A DNA stretch of 64,000 nt from assembly GCA_038210445.1 (NCBI GenBank), contig JBBQWQ010000017.1, forward strand, positions 85,364 through 149,363, given 5' to 3'. This document shows, one piece after another, positions 37,754 through 47,090 of this stretch. The notes below the pieces were generated by a model, which saw only the letters and a list, made by a program, of their open reading frames with translations, did no database searches and was not told the DNA's origin. The position numbers were made by a program, and so were the translations under genes. Position 1 is the first letter of the stretch. The number at the start of each line of letters is the position of its first letter. This stretch comes from JABFRG01 sp038210445. Lineage in GTDB: Bacteria; Myxococcota_A; Polyangia; Polyangiales; Polyangiaceae.

Positions 37754-39607
37754 GTGACCTACCGGTCCGGACGCCCCCCGCCGCCACCGCCTTCGCAGCC
37801 CGTCGGGCGGCGGCGCTCTTCGCAGTCCATGCTGACTCCGGACGCGGCGCGCGTGGCGGCTCTGGAGGCAGCGCTTGCGCGCGAGCGCAACGTGAGCTCG
37901 GCGCTCCGCGAAGTGGGTGTGGCCATCGGCGTCACCGCCGACGTCGAAGACCTGCTGCAGCTCATTCTTTCGAAGATGACCGAGGTCGTGGAGGCCGATC
38001 GCGCCACCCTGTACCTGCGCGACGAGGAGAGCGGCGAGCTCGTGTCGCGGGCCATCGGCGGCGGCACCATGTCGTCGATTCGCTTGAAGCCCGGCCAAGG
38101 CATCGCCGGGGCGGTGGCGGCCGCCGGCAAGCCGGTGATCGTGGCCGACGCCTACGAGGACCCCCGCTTCAACCCGCAGTGGGACCTCACCACGGGCTAC
38201 CGCACGCGATCCATTCTGGCGGTGCCCATTGTCGACCACACCGGCGCCACCATCGGCGTGGCCCAGGTGCTCAACAAAGCCCACGGCGAGTTCACCCTCG
38301 ACGACGCCAGCACCTTGGCGGCGCTGGCCAGCCAGGCCGCCATCTCCATCGAGAACTTCCGGCTCCTGCAGTCGATCAAGACCAAGAACGCGCAGCTCGA
38401 GGAGACCAAAGAGAAGCTCGAGCTTCGGGTCCGCGATCTGAAGCTGCTCTTCGATCTCGAGTCGGCGATGTCGCGCGTGGGCACCCTGGACGAGCTGCTG
38501 GTGAGCGTCCTTGGCGAGGCTCGCCGCGTCACCAAGGCCACGGTGGGCGCCTTTGCCTTGCGCGACCCGGAGAGCCAGCTTTCCACGCTCCACGTGCTCG
38601 AGAAGGGGCGCATCCTTCGCTTTCCCATGAAGGAGGACGAGGGCCTCATCGGCGCGGCCATGAGCACCGACGAGGTTATTCTCACCCACGACGCCTCGCG
38701 TGATCCGCGCCAGAGCGTGGAGCTCGACGCCCGCGCCGGCTTCGAGTCGGAGACCGCGCTCTGCGTTCCATTGGAGGGCGAGGACGGTAACCCGATCGGC
38801 GCCTTCGGGCTGTACAACAAGCGCGGCAGCGAACCCTTCTCCGAAGAGGACCAGGCGCTGGTGCTGCTCATCGCCGCCAACGCCTCTACCGCCATTCGCC
38901 TCCACTGGTCGCGCGAGTCGCGGGAGCGCGAAGAGCGCCTCACCACCATCGGGCGGCTGCTCTCGGGCGTGCTGCACGACCTGAAGACCCCCCTCACCGT
39001 CATCAGCGGCTACGTGCAGCTCATGCAGCTGGCCGACAAGAAAGCCCAACGCGACGAGTACGGCGCGCTCATCTTCAAGCAGTTCGAGCACATCGGCGCC
39101 ATGCAGCGCGACGTTCTGGAGTTCGCCCGGGGCGAGAAGAGCGTGCTCATTCGAAAGGTGTATCTTGCAAATTTCTTCGAAGAAGTGAGGCAGAGCCTGG
39201 AGACCTCGCTGGCGAAGAATCGCGTGGAGCTGGTGGTCGACGTGCAAGACAAAGGCACCGCGCGCTTCGACGAGGGCAAGGTGCTGCGCATCATTCACAA
39301 CCTGGCGCGCAACGCCGCCGAGGCCATGGCCCCCAAGGGCGGCGGCAAGTTCACGGTGAAGGTGCAGCGCGACAAGGACGGGGCGCTGGCGCTCACCTTC
39401 TCCGATACCGGCCCCGGCATACCCAAGGACATCGAGCACCGCCTTTTTCGCTCTTTCGTCACCAGCGGGAAGAAAGGTGGCACCGGTCTTGGTTTGGCCA
39501 TCGTGAAGCGCATCACAGAGGAGCACGGAGGTTCGGTGACGGTGCACTCCACCAGCCGCGGCACCACCTTCAAGGTCATCTTGCCGCAGCCAGAAGAGGG
39601 CGCATGA
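37754..39607 (+). CDS. Soluble sensor histidine kinase with two GAF domains
   Basis: 617 residues from a GTG at 37754. An N-terminal Pro-rich segment precedes GAF1 (about 55-200; ILSKMTEVVEADRATLYL, LKPGQGIAGAVAAAGKPVIV, GVAQVLNKAHGEFT), a coiled-coil (KNAQLEETKEKLELRVRDLK), GAF2 (about 240-385), a HisKA box LSGVLHDLKTPLTVISG (phosphoacceptor His) and a HATPase domain with N box HNLARNAAEAM, DTGPGIP and GTGLGLAIVKR. There is no transmembrane segment, so it senses a cytoplasmic signal. No response regulator is adjacent; the partner is encoded elsewhere. Its stop overlaps the L,D-transpeptidase start (ATGA, 39604-39607), hinting at a link to wall remodelling. TGTA-N3-TGCA lies at 39159. Confidence 0.92.
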   Translation: MTYRSGRPPPPPPSQPVGRRRSSQSMLTPDAARVAALEAALARERNVSSALREVGVAIGVTADVEDLLQLILSKMTEVVEADRATLYLRDEESGELVSRAIGGGTMSSIRLKPGQGIAGAVAAAGKPVIVADAYEDPRFNPQWDLTTGYRTRSILAVPIVDHTGATIGVAQVLNKAHGEFTLDDASTLAALASQAAISIENFRLLQSIKTKNAQLEETKEKLELRVRDLKLLFDLESAMSRVGTLDELLVSVLGEARRVTKATVGAFALRDPESQLSTLHVLEKGRILRFPMKEDEGLIGAAMSTDEVILTHDASRDPRQSVELDARAGFESETALCVPLEGEDGNPIGAFGLYNKRGSEPFSEEDQALVLLIAANASTAIRLHWSRESREREERLTTIGRLLSGVLHDLKTPLTVISGYVQLMQLADKKAQRDEYGALIFKQFEHIGAMQRDVLEFARGEKSVLIRKVYLANFFEEVRQSLETSLAKNRVELVVDVQDKGTARFDEGKVLRIIHNLARNAAEAMAPKGGGKFTVKVQRDKDGALALTFSDTGPGIPKDIEHRLFRSFVTSGKKGGTGLGLAIVKRITEEHGGSVTVHSTSRGTTFKVILPQPEEGA

Positions 39608-40884
39608 GCCCGCGCCTTCGCCTGGCCGCGCTCTCGCTGCTGCTCTTGCCAGCGCTGGCCCGCGCCGACGACGTCACCGCGCCCTTCATCGACCCCGGCG
39701 ACGTGCCGCTTGCCGACTGGGCCAAGACGGTGGCGCCCAACCGCGCCGACGTGGCCATCTACCAGCAAGCGGGCGACGTGCAGAAGCGCCGCGGCACCAT
39801 GATGCGCGACGCGCGGCTCTCGCTCTTCGGCGCGCATCGCGGCGCCCACTGCGGCGGGCGCTGGCTCTCGGTGGGTCCCATGGCCTGGGTCTGCTCCGAC
39901 GACGTCACCATGAGCGCCGACCCGCCCACCCTGGGCCTCGGGTTGCCCGCGATGGCCGACGGTCTTCCGTACCGCTACTACTTCGCGGGCGCCGAGGGCG
40001 CCGAGGCCTACGACACCTTTCAGTACGCCGGTGACGAGTCGCCTACGCTGCAGATGGAAAAGGGCTGGAGCGTGCCCATCGTGGAGCAGCGCTCCAAGGG
40101 TGGCGAGCTCTGGGGCCGCACCCGCGCCGGGCTGTGGATCGCCATGCGCGAGCTCGGGCCTTCGCGCGCCTTCGCGTTTCACGGCGAGGTCATTGCCCAG
40201 GAGGGCAAGCTCGACGTGGCGTGGGTGAACGCCGAGCGCACCAACGTGTACCCGGAGGCGACCGCACAGAAGAAGCCCATGGAGACCCGCGTGCGCTTTC
40301 AGCTCTTCCACGTGCGCGAGGAGAAGAGCACCCGCGAGGGCATGTTCCTTCGGGTGAACGACGACGACAAGCCCGCGGCCTGGGTGCGCGCCAAGGACCT
40401 CGCGCGGCCCACCCTCGCCGCGCCGCCGCCCGAGGTCACCGGCGCCGCCACCGGCGAACGCTGGATCGACGTGGAGCTCGCCTCGCAGACGCTCACCGCT
40501 TACCAGGGCGTCACGCCGGTGTTCGCCACCATGGTCTCCACCGGCCGCGGCGCCCAGGGCAGTGAAACCGCGACCCCGCGCGGCGTGCATCGCATCTGGG
40601 TGAAGCTCCACACCACCGCCATGGACAACCTCGAGAAGGAAGACGCGGAGCACTACTACTCCATCGAAGACGTGCCCTGGGTTCAGTTCTTCGACAAGGG
40701 CGTGGCGCTCCACGCCGCCTTTTGGCACCGCGAGTTCGGCCGCGTTCGCAGCCACGGCTGCGTGAACATGGCGCCGCTCGACGCGCACCGCATGTTCGGC
40801 TTCACCGGCCCGCACATTCCCTCCGGCTGGGACGCCGCGCTGCCCACCGCGCTGGAGCCGGGCACCTTCGTGCGCGTCCGCTAA
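39604..40884 (+). CDS. L,D-transpeptidase (YkuD domain)
   Basis: 426 residues. It has a signal peptide (about 1-21, ALARA), then about 270 residues of less conserved sequence with SH3-like strands, and a C-terminal YkuD domain (about 290-426). The catalytic motif is RSHGCVNMAP (His, Cys) with the upstream ALHAAFWHREFG. These periplasmic enzymes form 3-3 crosslinks in peptidoglycan or attach proteins to it. The N-terminal half resembles the extended region of myxobacterial L,D-transpeptidases. It overlaps the sensor kinase gene by 4 nt, so wall crosslinking is likely co-expressed with that kinase. Confidence 0.92.
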   Translation: MSPRLRLAALSLLLLPALARADDVTAPFIDPGDVPLADWAKTVAPNRADVAIYQQAGDVQKRRGTMMRDARLSLFGAHRGAHCGGRWLSVGPMAWVCSDDVTMSADPPTLGLGLPAMADGLPYRYYFAGAEGAEAYDTFQYAGDESPTLQMEKGWSVPIVEQRSKGGELWGRTRAGLWIAMRELGPSRAFAFHGEVIAQEGKLDVAWVNAERTNVYPEATAQKKPMETRVRFQLFHVREEKSTREGMFLRVNDDDKPAAWVRAKDLARPTLAAPPPEVTGAATGERWIDVELASQTLTAYQGVTPVFATMVSTGRGAQGSETATPRGVHRIWVKLHTTAMDNLEKEDAEHYYSIEDVPWVQFFDKGVALHAAFWHREFGRVRSHGCVNMAPLDAHRMFGFTGPHIPSGWDAALPTALEPGTFVRVR

Positions 40885-41298
40885 GACGTGGCGTTTCGTT
40901 CGTCGATACCTTCGCGGGGCCTTCGCCTCCCGTGCTCACGAGCAGGAGCTCGCTCCGCGCGCTGCCCCCAACGACCGCTGCCACCCCGAGCGGAGCGAGG
41001 GGGCCCCTCGGGTTTTCGACGAAGCGGCAGAGGGGGTCCCTCGCTTCGCTCGGGATGACCGGCTCCGAATCGGACCGGCGGAACCAGTCCGTTTCCTGTT
41101 GCGGTCACCCGGAGCGAACCTCGGGTCTGGTCGCCTGCTGCGCTCGAGGAAGATTACGGTCCGTTCAGGGTATCAAGGGTCGAGCGCTGCCACCGGTCCG
41201 CTCATGGTGGAAATTCACGTTGTCATTGACGATGTGGGCTTTGGTGATACTCCCACCGCAGCTGGTTTTGTTGCTGAACCGTAATCTTTGAGGATGCC
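40885..41298. other. Gene-free region with an imperfect inverted repeat
   Basis: About 410 bp with no supported gene. CCCGAGCGGAGCGAGGG (40985-41001) and CCCTCGCTTCGCTCGGG (41038-41054) are inverted copies with one mismatch and a 36-bp spacer. A degraded third copy (CCCGGAGCGAACCTCGGG) follows near 41108-41125. Sequences of this GAGCGAAGCGAGGG type resemble dispersed intergenic elements. Confidence 0.6.
40985..41054. repeat. Inverted repeat of the CCCGAGCGAAGCGAGGG type
   Basis: The 17-bp arms at 40985-41001 and 41038-41054 differ at one position. The right arm is followed by ATGACC and the third, decayed copy is preceded by GGTCA, so a conserved core plus flank is repeated. It could form a hairpin in the transcript leaving the L,D-transpeptidase gene. 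Confidence 0.65.
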
Positions 41299-42561
41299 AT
41301 GACGCCCAAGCTTTCTGTTGCCGCTCTTCTGCTTCTTGCCGGTGTTTCCGTGACCACGGCCCCCGGTTGCGTGGCCGAGACCGACGTGGAGGACGACCTG
41401 TCCGGCGCGTCGACCGACGCCATCACCGACGTGAACCATTCGGCGGTGAAGCGGCAGTCCATCGGCAACTGTTGGCTCTACGCCACCGCCAGCTGGGCCG
41501 AGTCGCTCCACAAGAGCGTGGCCAACGAAGAGCTCAACATGAGCGAGTCGTACTGGAACTACTGGTACTGGTTCGAGCAGATCGCCAACGGCGGCCTCTC
41601 CGGCGGCGAGATTCAAACCGGCGGCTGGTACGCAACCGGCGTCGACCTTATCTCCCGCTATGGCGTCATGATGGAGGCCGACTTCATCCCCGAAGAGGCC
41701 AACGTCGAGATGAGCGGTCGCCAGAAGTCGGCGCTCGACGCCATCAACGTTTCGCTCAAGAGCGGCGCGCTCTCCACCGCTGCCGCCCGCAAGGATCGCC
41801 AGCTCGTGCGGAAGGAGCTGAACCGCGTGTGGGGCCTTCAGGCCACTGTGGTCACGCAGATGGACAGCGTTTTCGGCCCCAAGGTCACCCGCACTCTCGA
41901 TCGATGGGCTTCCACCAAGAACACCAAGGTGGTGCGCGCGCGCGAGATCTCGGTGCGCACCATGGACGCGACCACCAAGAAGATGGCCACCGTGACCCTG
42001 GCCGACGCCATCGGCACCAAGGCGTCTACCTACGCCGCGCGCTCCGGCCGTTACGCGTGGCAGTCGATCGCGTACCCGAGCTGGGACGCGACGAGCCGCC
42101 GCAGCACGCTGCGCCGCATGCAAACCGCGATGCACGATCAGAACCCGGTCATCCTCTCTTGGTTCGTGGACTTCAACGCCCTCGACGCGCAGGGCCGCTT
42201 CTTGGCGCCGCCGGCCACGCCTGGCCACCAGGGCGGCCACATGGTGGTCATGGAAGACTACGAAATCGACAATGTCCCCGGCTTCGGCACGCTCAAGGCC
42301 GGCGTGAAAGAGACGCGTCCGGAGGCTCTCACGGCGGCGCTCGATCCCGCCGCCACCATCAAGTTCCTGCGCATCAAGAACTCTTGGGGCAGCTACCGCG
42401 TCGACCGCCAGTTCGTGCTCCCCGGGTATCACGATCTCTACATGGCCTACCTCAACGGTCCGGTGAAGCAGTGCCGCGCCAAGGCCGACGGCAGCCCCGA
42501 TACCTCGAGCTGCTGGGACGACACGCCGCTCAACGATCTGGTGCTGCCGGCCGGCTACTGA
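41299..42561 (+). CDS. Papain-like (C1) cysteine protease lipoprotein
   Basis: 420 residues. The lipobox is APGC (residue 24), then an acidic linker. The papain triad is visible: QSIGNCWLYATASW (oxyanion Gln53 and catalytic Cys58), GHQGGHMVVMEDYEID (His) and RIKNSWGSYRVDRQ (Asn with the conserved NSWG). A large, poorly conserved insertion (about 120-270) separates the Cys and His halves. No long propeptide is visible before the catalytic Cys, so the enzyme may be active once exported, or held inactive by another protein. It could degrade prey or wall-linked proteins at the surface. The start has GAGG upstream. Confidence 0.9.
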   Translation: MTPKLSVAALLLLAGVSVTTAPGCVAETDVEDDLSGASTDAITDVNHSAVKRQSIGNCWLYATASWAESLHKSVANEELNMSESYWNYWYWFEQIANGGLSGGEIQTGGWYATGVDLISRYGVMMEADFIPEEANVEMSGRQKSALDAINVSLKSGALSTAAARKDRQLVRKELNRVWGLQATVVTQMDSVFGPKVTRTLDRWASTKNTKVVRAREISVRTMDATTKKMATVTLADAIGTKASTYAARSGRYAWQSIAYPSWDATSRRSTLRRMQTAMHDQNPVILSWFVDFNALDAQGRFLAPPATPGHQGGHMVVMEDYEIDNVPGFGTLKAGVKETRPEALTAALDPAATIKFLRIKNSWGSYRVDRQFVLPGYHDLYMAYLNGPVKQCRAKADGSPDTSSCWDDTPLNDLVLPAGY

Positions 42562-42562
42562 G

Positions 42563-43204
42563 CTATTTCTTGGCGCTCGCCGCCTTGGGCTTCTCGGCCT
42601 GGGGCGGGATGGCGGCAAGCCAGTCTTCGAGGCGTTCGAGCACGCGATCGGTTTCAGCCTCCGAGCGACGGCCTTCGAGCACCAGGTGCTGAAGGCCGAT
42701 GCCCCAGAGCATGGCCAGGGCGATCTCGACGTCGGGATCCTTGGCCGGCTTGCCCATGAAACGCGCCACCAGCGAGCGAACCAGTACCAGGTTCTCGGCC
42801 ATCGTCTCGCGAAGGCTCGGGTCTTCTTCGGTAGCCACCACGAGCCCCAGCAGCATGCGCATGCGCGCGCGGTTCTTCACCACGCTGCCGGCCATGCGCA
42901 GGGTGCGCGCTCGCATGACGTCGACGCGCCCGCCGACTTCCTCGCGCAAGTTGGCGGGCAGGTCTTCGCGCAGGAGATCCACGAAGCGGGTTACCAGCGC
43001 CGAGAGAAGATCGTTCTTCTTGGGGAAGTAGTAGGTGAGGTGCCCCTGCGCCACACCCGCCACCTTGGCAATGTGCGGCTGCGCCAGCTTGCCCAGGCCG
43101 GAGCTCCCGAGGACGCTCACCGCAGCGTCCAGGATTCGCTCCCGGACGCCGGTTGCGGGCTCAACTTTCTCGGGGGTCTCGACCGGAACGCGCTTCTTGG
43201 CCAT
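42563..43204 (-). CDS. TetR family transcriptional regulator
   Basis: 213 residues from the ATG at 43204, which has AAAGGAG 5 nt upstream. The N-terminal helix-turn-helix is at about 25-70 (RERILDAAVSVLGSSG, AQPHIAKVAGVAQGHLTYYFPKKNDLL). The ligand-binding part is helical (RARMRMLLGLVVATEEDPSL), and the tail is Lys/Ala-rich. A perfect 20-bp palindrome covers the region just upstream of the ribosome-binding site, so the protein most likely represses its own gene. The only other nearby gene in reach is the lipoprotein at 43437, transcribed the other way. It converges with the papain-like gene, with a 1-nt gap between the stops. Confidence 0.93.
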   Translation of the reverse strand: MAKKRVPVETPEKVEPATGVRERILDAAVSVLGSSGLGKLAQPHIAKVAGVAQGHLTYYFPKKNDLLSALVTRFVDLLREDLPANLREEVGGRVDVMRARTLRMAGSVVKNRARMRMLLGLVVATEEDPSLRETMAENLVLVRSLVARFMGKPAKDPDVEIALAMLWGIGLQHLVLEGRRSEAETDRVLERLEDWLAAIPPQAEKPKAASAKK

Positions 43205-43214
43205 GACGGCTCCT

Positions 43215-43234
43215 TTGGTAGGTATACCTACCAA
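43215..43234. promoter_or_regulatory. Perfect 20-bp palindromic operator of the TetR regulator
   Basis: TTGGTAGGTATACCTACCAA is a perfect palindrome at 43215-43234, starting 11 nt upstream of the tetR start codon and touching its ribosome-binding site. Position, length and symmetry are those of an autoregulatory TetR operator. Confidence 0.85.
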
Positions 43235-43436
43235 GGGGTATTTGGGGCGTCAACGCCGCGCGCCCGGCGCCCTCCCGTCCGTGCGGAGCGGCCGTTTCTC
43301 GTGGGCTTGTGGCTCCCAGGCGCACTCTCTTCAGGAGTCTGGCCCGGAGCGCAGATTCTGCCTCGACACATGGCGATCTACGATGTAGGCAAACGTACCA
43401 TATCGAGGGGCTCGCCCCCGCGGAGGCTAGGTTCAA

Positions 43437-44150
43437 GTGAAGAAACTTCTCATCGCAGTGCTCGTGGCTATGCCTCTCGGTGGCTGTTCCGAAACCGTCG
43501 TCAACACCAACCCTGCGGGCGACGCCGCTGCAGACGCGGGAATCGTGGAAGAGACGCCCGATGCGGCGGTCGACGCAGAGCCCCCGCCGGTATCTCAGCT
43601 CCCGCAGGATCGCTGCCTCGACGGGCAAGACATGGACGGTCCCGACGTCGACGTGAGCTCGTGTCCGGCCCTGCCCAACGCGCCTGCCACCACGCTCATG
43701 GGCCAGAACAAGGTCAAGATCGAGCTCGGCGCCTGGGAGATCGGCACGACCTCCACCGGCGACACGTACAAGTACGGCTCGCTCTCGGCGGCCACCACCA
43801 ACCCGCGCGTCCTCACCTACGATACCGGCTCGGCGCCGGTGAACGGCGAGAACATCTCGTGCTGGGCCAAGGGCTACTACCGCCTGCGCCGCATCCTCCA
43901 GAACCCGCCGGCCGAGTACGTGGCCCTGCACAAGGCGGGCTTTCAGTACCGGTTCTTCCAGTTCCAGTCCGACCTTCGCAACGGCCCCACCGGCTACAAG
44001 AAGATCTCCTCGTTCGAGGACCACCTGGTGAAGTGGGTCACCGTCGTCAACGCCCAGGGCGCCTGCGAGCAGCCCACGCTCACCAAGTTCCGCGACTACG
44101 CGAAGGCCGAGCTCACCCGCCGCAAGCTGCCGCTTCCCGAAGGCAGCTGA
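43437..44150 (+). CDS. Lipoprotein of unknown function
   Basis: 237 residues from a GTG with GGAGG upstream. The lipobox is LGGC (residue 17). An Ala/Asp/Pro linker is followed by a conserved-looking domain (about 60-237) with KVKIELGAWEIGTTSTGDTYKYG, aromatic-rich GYYRLRRILQNPP, FQYRFFQFQSDLRNGP and paired Cys. No family recognised. It lies divergent from the tetR gene and within reach of its operator, so it may be repressed by that regulator. Confidence 0.7.
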   Translation: MKKLLIAVLVAMPLGGCSETVVNTNPAGDAAADAGIVEETPDAAVDAEPPPVSQLPQDRCLDGQDMDGPDVDVSSCPALPNAPATTLMGQNKVKIELGAWEIGTTSTGDTYKYGSLSAATTNPRVLTYDTGSAPVNGENISCWAKGYYRLRRILQNPPAEYVALHKAGFQYRFFQFQSDLRNGPTGYKKISSFEDHLVKWVTVVNAQGACEQPTLTKFRDYAKAELTRRKLPLPEGS

Positions 44151-44251
44151 GCGACGAGCGCGTCTGCTTCGGGCTCCGGGGAGTACCCTCGGGGCCCGTT
44201 GCTTTTCCAGCGTTTGCAAAGCGGGGCCAGGAACGATAAGGCCTGGAAACC

Positions 44252-45994
44252 ATGATCTCCGTCGTATCGGCCGTGCGCGACCTCGGGCGTCTTCGGGAAA
44301 TCTCCACGGTCCTGGTGCGGCACGGCTTCGGCGAGATCGTCATGCGCGCCGGCTTCGGGCGCAAGAAGTCGAAGAGCGAGGCGCCTCCCGCGCTTCGGCC
44401 CAGCGAAAAACCTCCGGCGTCCACCGGCGAAGAAGCTGCGCCGAACAGCGCCGCGGACCCGAGGGCCGACGCGCTGGTCGTGGTCACCGAGGCCGATGCG
44501 GCGTCCGGCACCGCCAGCACCGCCGAACGCGTGCGCTTGGTGCTGCAAGACCTGGGGCCCTCGTTCATCAAGCTGGGGCAAATCGCGTCTACCCGGCAAG
44601 ACGTCATTCCGGCGGAGATCATCGCCGAGCTGAAGAAGCTCCAAGACGAAGTGCCCCCGGTGCCCTTCGAGGACATCAAGCGCGTGGTGGAAGAAAGCCT
44701 GGGCGCGCCGCTCGACCAGGTGTACCTGCGCTTCGACGAGAAACCGCTGGCCACGGCGTCCATCGGACAGGTGCATCGTGCACGCATTCGGGTGGAGGAC
44801 GGCGAGCACGAGGTGGTGGTCAAGGTGCAACGGCCCGGCGTGGGGTCTACTGTGGTGCGCGATCTCGAGCTGCTCCACATGATGGCCGCGGTCATCGAGC
44901 GCACCATTCCCGAGTCGAAGATCTATTCGCCGGTGGGCCTGGTGCAGCAGTTCGACCGATCCATCACCGCCGAGCTCAATTTCACCATCGAGGCCGAGAA
45001 CGGCGAGCGGCTCGCGCAAAACTTCAAGGACGACACCTCCGTGCGCTTCGCCCGGGTATTCCGCGGCGCCTCTTCGAAGCACGTGCTCACCCAGGAGTTC
45101 TTTCCCGGAAAGAAGATCGACATCGCCCTGCGCGAAGGCGCCAACGGCTCGCTCATCGCCAAGCGCAGCGTGGGCCTGGTCATCAAGATGGTCTTCGAAG
45201 ACGGCTTCTTCCACGCCGACCCGCACCCGGGAAACATCATCCTCCTGGGGACCAACGACGATCCGGTCATCGGCCTCATCGACCTCGGCATGGTCGGGCG
45301 CCTGAGCCCCGAGCTCCGCGACCGCACGGTCGACCTCATGGTGGCGGCGGTGCGCAAAGACGCCTACGGCGTGGCCGATGCGCTCTACGCCATCGGTCGA
45401 CCCACCAAGAAGGTCGACATGCGCGAGTACCGCGCCGAGGTGGCCACGCTCGCAGAGAAGTACCTGGGGCGTCCGCTCAAGGAGATCGAGCTCTCGGCGA
45501 TGCTCCGCGATTTGATGCAGGGTGCAATCAAGTATGGCATCGAGATTCCCCCCGACTTCATGCTGGTGGGCAAGGCGCTCATGACCCTGGAGGGCATCGC
45601 CAAACAGCTCGACCCCGACCTCGACGTGTTCGGCGAGGCCCAGCCGCACTTCATTCGCATCTTGAAGCAGCGCTATTCGCCGGAGCGCATCGGCAACGAG
45701 CTGTGGCGCGGCGTGGAGCAGCTCTCGCGCGCCGGCTACGACATGCCCATGCAGATGCGCGAGGTGCTCGACGATCTGCGCCTGGGGCGCCTCACCGTGA
45801 AGACCGAGGACAGCGCGTACCTCACCGTGGCCGACCGCATGGGGCGCCGCCTGTTCGCCGGGCTCGCCATCGGCGCGCTGGTGCTCTCGGGCGCGCACTT
45901 GTTCGCATCGGACAAGATCACCGCCGCCATCGTGCTGTGGGTCGTCGCGGGCGTCATGTGGGCCCTCACCTCGCTGCGCACCCGCGCTCGTTGA
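44252..45994 (+). CDS. UbiB/ABC1-type atypical kinase
   Basis: 580 residues. Protein-kinase-like family members assist ubiquinone or lipid handling through ATP hydrolysis. Signatures present are the KxGQ motif in FIKLGQIASTRQDVIP, the Ala-rich nucleotide loop ATASIGQVHRARI, VVVKVQRPGV, FHADPHPGNI and DLGMVGRLSP (metal-binding Asp). Two C-terminal transmembrane helices anchor it (LFAGLAIGALVLSGAHLF, AAIVLWVVAGVMWAL). An extra low-complexity insertion of about 55 residues (about 35-90) separates the N-terminal helix from the KxGQ domain. No other quinone genes are nearby. Two TGCA-N3-TGCA motifs (44772, 45516) lie in it. Confidence 0.93.
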   Translation: MISVVSAVRDLGRLREISTVLVRHGFGEIVMRAGFGRKKSKSEAPPALRPSEKPPASTGEEAAPNSAADPRADALVVVTEADAASGTASTAERVRLVLQDLGPSFIKLGQIASTRQDVIPAEIIAELKKLQDEVPPVPFEDIKRVVEESLGAPLDQVYLRFDEKPLATASIGQVHRARIRVEDGEHEVVVKVQRPGVGSTVVRDLELLHMMAAVIERTIPESKIYSPVGLVQQFDRSITAELNFTIEAENGERLAQNFKDDTSVRFARVFRGASSKHVLTQEFFPGKKIDIALREGANGSLIAKRSVGLVIKMVFEDGFFHADPHPGNIILLGTNDDPVIGLIDLGMVGRLSPELRDRTVDLMVAAVRKDAYGVADALYAIGRPTKKVDMREYRAEVATLAEKYLGRPLKEIELSAMLRDLMQGAIKYGIEIPPDFMLVGKALMTLEGIAKQLDPDLDVFGEAQPHFIRILKQRYSPERIGNELWRGVEQLSRAGYDMPMQMREVLDDLRLGRLTVKTEDSAYLTVADRMGRRLFAGLAIGALVLSGAHLFASDKITAAIVLWVVAGVMWALTSLRTRAR

Positions 45995-46148
45995 TCGGTA
46001 TTTTGGGCTCGGTACCCGGCGCCGGCGGAGCGTGAAGCTGAGCACGCAGGCCCGTTAGAACGCTGACGACCGAGTCGCGCCCTGCAGGTTTCGCCGCAGG
46101 TACCTCGGCTACCGACGGCGGGTATGGTTCATGCTCATCGCGGGCACC

Positions 46149-47069
46149 ATGCGCTCCTTGTCTCCTCTACTTCTCTTTGCTCTTGCTTGTTCGTCATCGA
46201 CCCCCAGCGGCGGCGCTGCACCCTCCGATGCCGGGCTCGCAGACCGCACGCCTCCGGCGCCCATCGCGGTGGACGACGCGCTCCTCGCAGCGCGGCCCTA
46301 CACGCTGGCGGTGCCCAAGAGCTACGACGCGCAGAAGCCCACTGCGCTGCTGGTGGCGCTTCATGGGTATGGCCCGGGTGACGACGGCGCGGCGCTGGAG
46401 AGCTACTTCAAGCTGGGGCCCTTGGCCGAGCAAAAAGGGATCCTCTACACGCATCCCGATGGGCTCAAAGACAAGAACGGCGACCGCTTCTGGAACGGCA
46501 CCGACGCATGCTGTGACTTCACCAAGGTGGGATCCGACGACGTCGCGTACCTGCGGAGCGTCATCGGCGACGTGGCCCGCAAGTACAACCTCGACCGCTC
46601 GCGCGTGTACGTGGTCGGCCTCTCTGCCGGCGGGGTGATGGCGCACCGGCTGGCGTGCGACGCGGCCGACGTGGTGTCGGCCATCGTCAGCGTCTCGGGC
46701 ACCACCTGGGACGACGCCAGCAAATGCGCTGCCCAAGGCGAGGTGTCGGTGGCCGAGGTGCACGGCACCAAAGACGAAACCGTGCAGTATGCAGGCGGCG
46801 TTTCGGAAGGCGCGAAGTACCCCTCCGCCGCCGATACCGTAGCTCACTGGGCGGCCCTCAATCAGTGCACGGGCGACCTCGCCACCGAGGCGCGCAAGGA
46901 CCTCGAGAGCAGCTTGGCCGGCGAGGAGACGCGAGTCGACCGCTATGGAAGCTGCGCCCGTGGCGCCGCGGAGCTGTGGACCGTCGAGGGCGGCAAGCAC
47001 GCGCCGCGTCTGGGGGCAGGCTTCGCCGGGGCAGTGTTCGACTTTCTCGAAGCGCACCCGAAACGGTGA
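46149..47069 (+). CDS. Polyhydroxybutyrate depolymerase/LpqC-like esterase lipoprotein
   Basis: 306 residues from the ATG at 46149, where the signal sequence starts. The lipobox is LAC (residue 14), followed by a Ser/Gly/Ala linker. An alpha/beta-hydrolase of the PHB depolymerase/feruloyl esterase group follows: oxyanion region ALLVALHGYGPGDDG, WNGTDACCDF, nucleophile GLSAGGVMAH (Ser), Asp in VHGTKDETVQYAGG and His near the end (EGGKHAPRL). It would hydrolyse esters outside the cell; the natural substrate is unknown. TGCA-N3-TGCA lies at 46793. It converges with the GNAT gene of the RiPP-like operon, 21 nt away. Confidence 0.88.
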   Translation: MRSLSPLLLFALACSSSTPSGGAAPSDAGLADRTPPAPIAVDDALLAARPYTLAVPKSYDAQKPTALLVALHGYGPGDDGAALESYFKLGPLAEQKGILYTHPDGLKDKNGDRFWNGTDACCDFTKVGSDDVAYLRSVIGDVARKYNLDRSRVYVVGLSAGGVMAHRLACDAADVVSAIVSVSGTTWDDASKCAAQGEVSVAEVHGTKDETVQYAGGVSEGAKYPSAADTVAHWAALNQCTGDLATEARKDLESSLAGEETRVDRYGSCARGAAELWTVEGGKHAPRLGAGFAGAVFDFLEAHPKR

Positions 47070-47090
47070 GCTTCTTCTTCTCATGATTGA

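Noticed and set aside
40885..41298. Small plus-strand open frames after the L,D-transpeptidase gene
   Set aside because: They cover the inverted repeat and have no ribosome site or recognisable domain.
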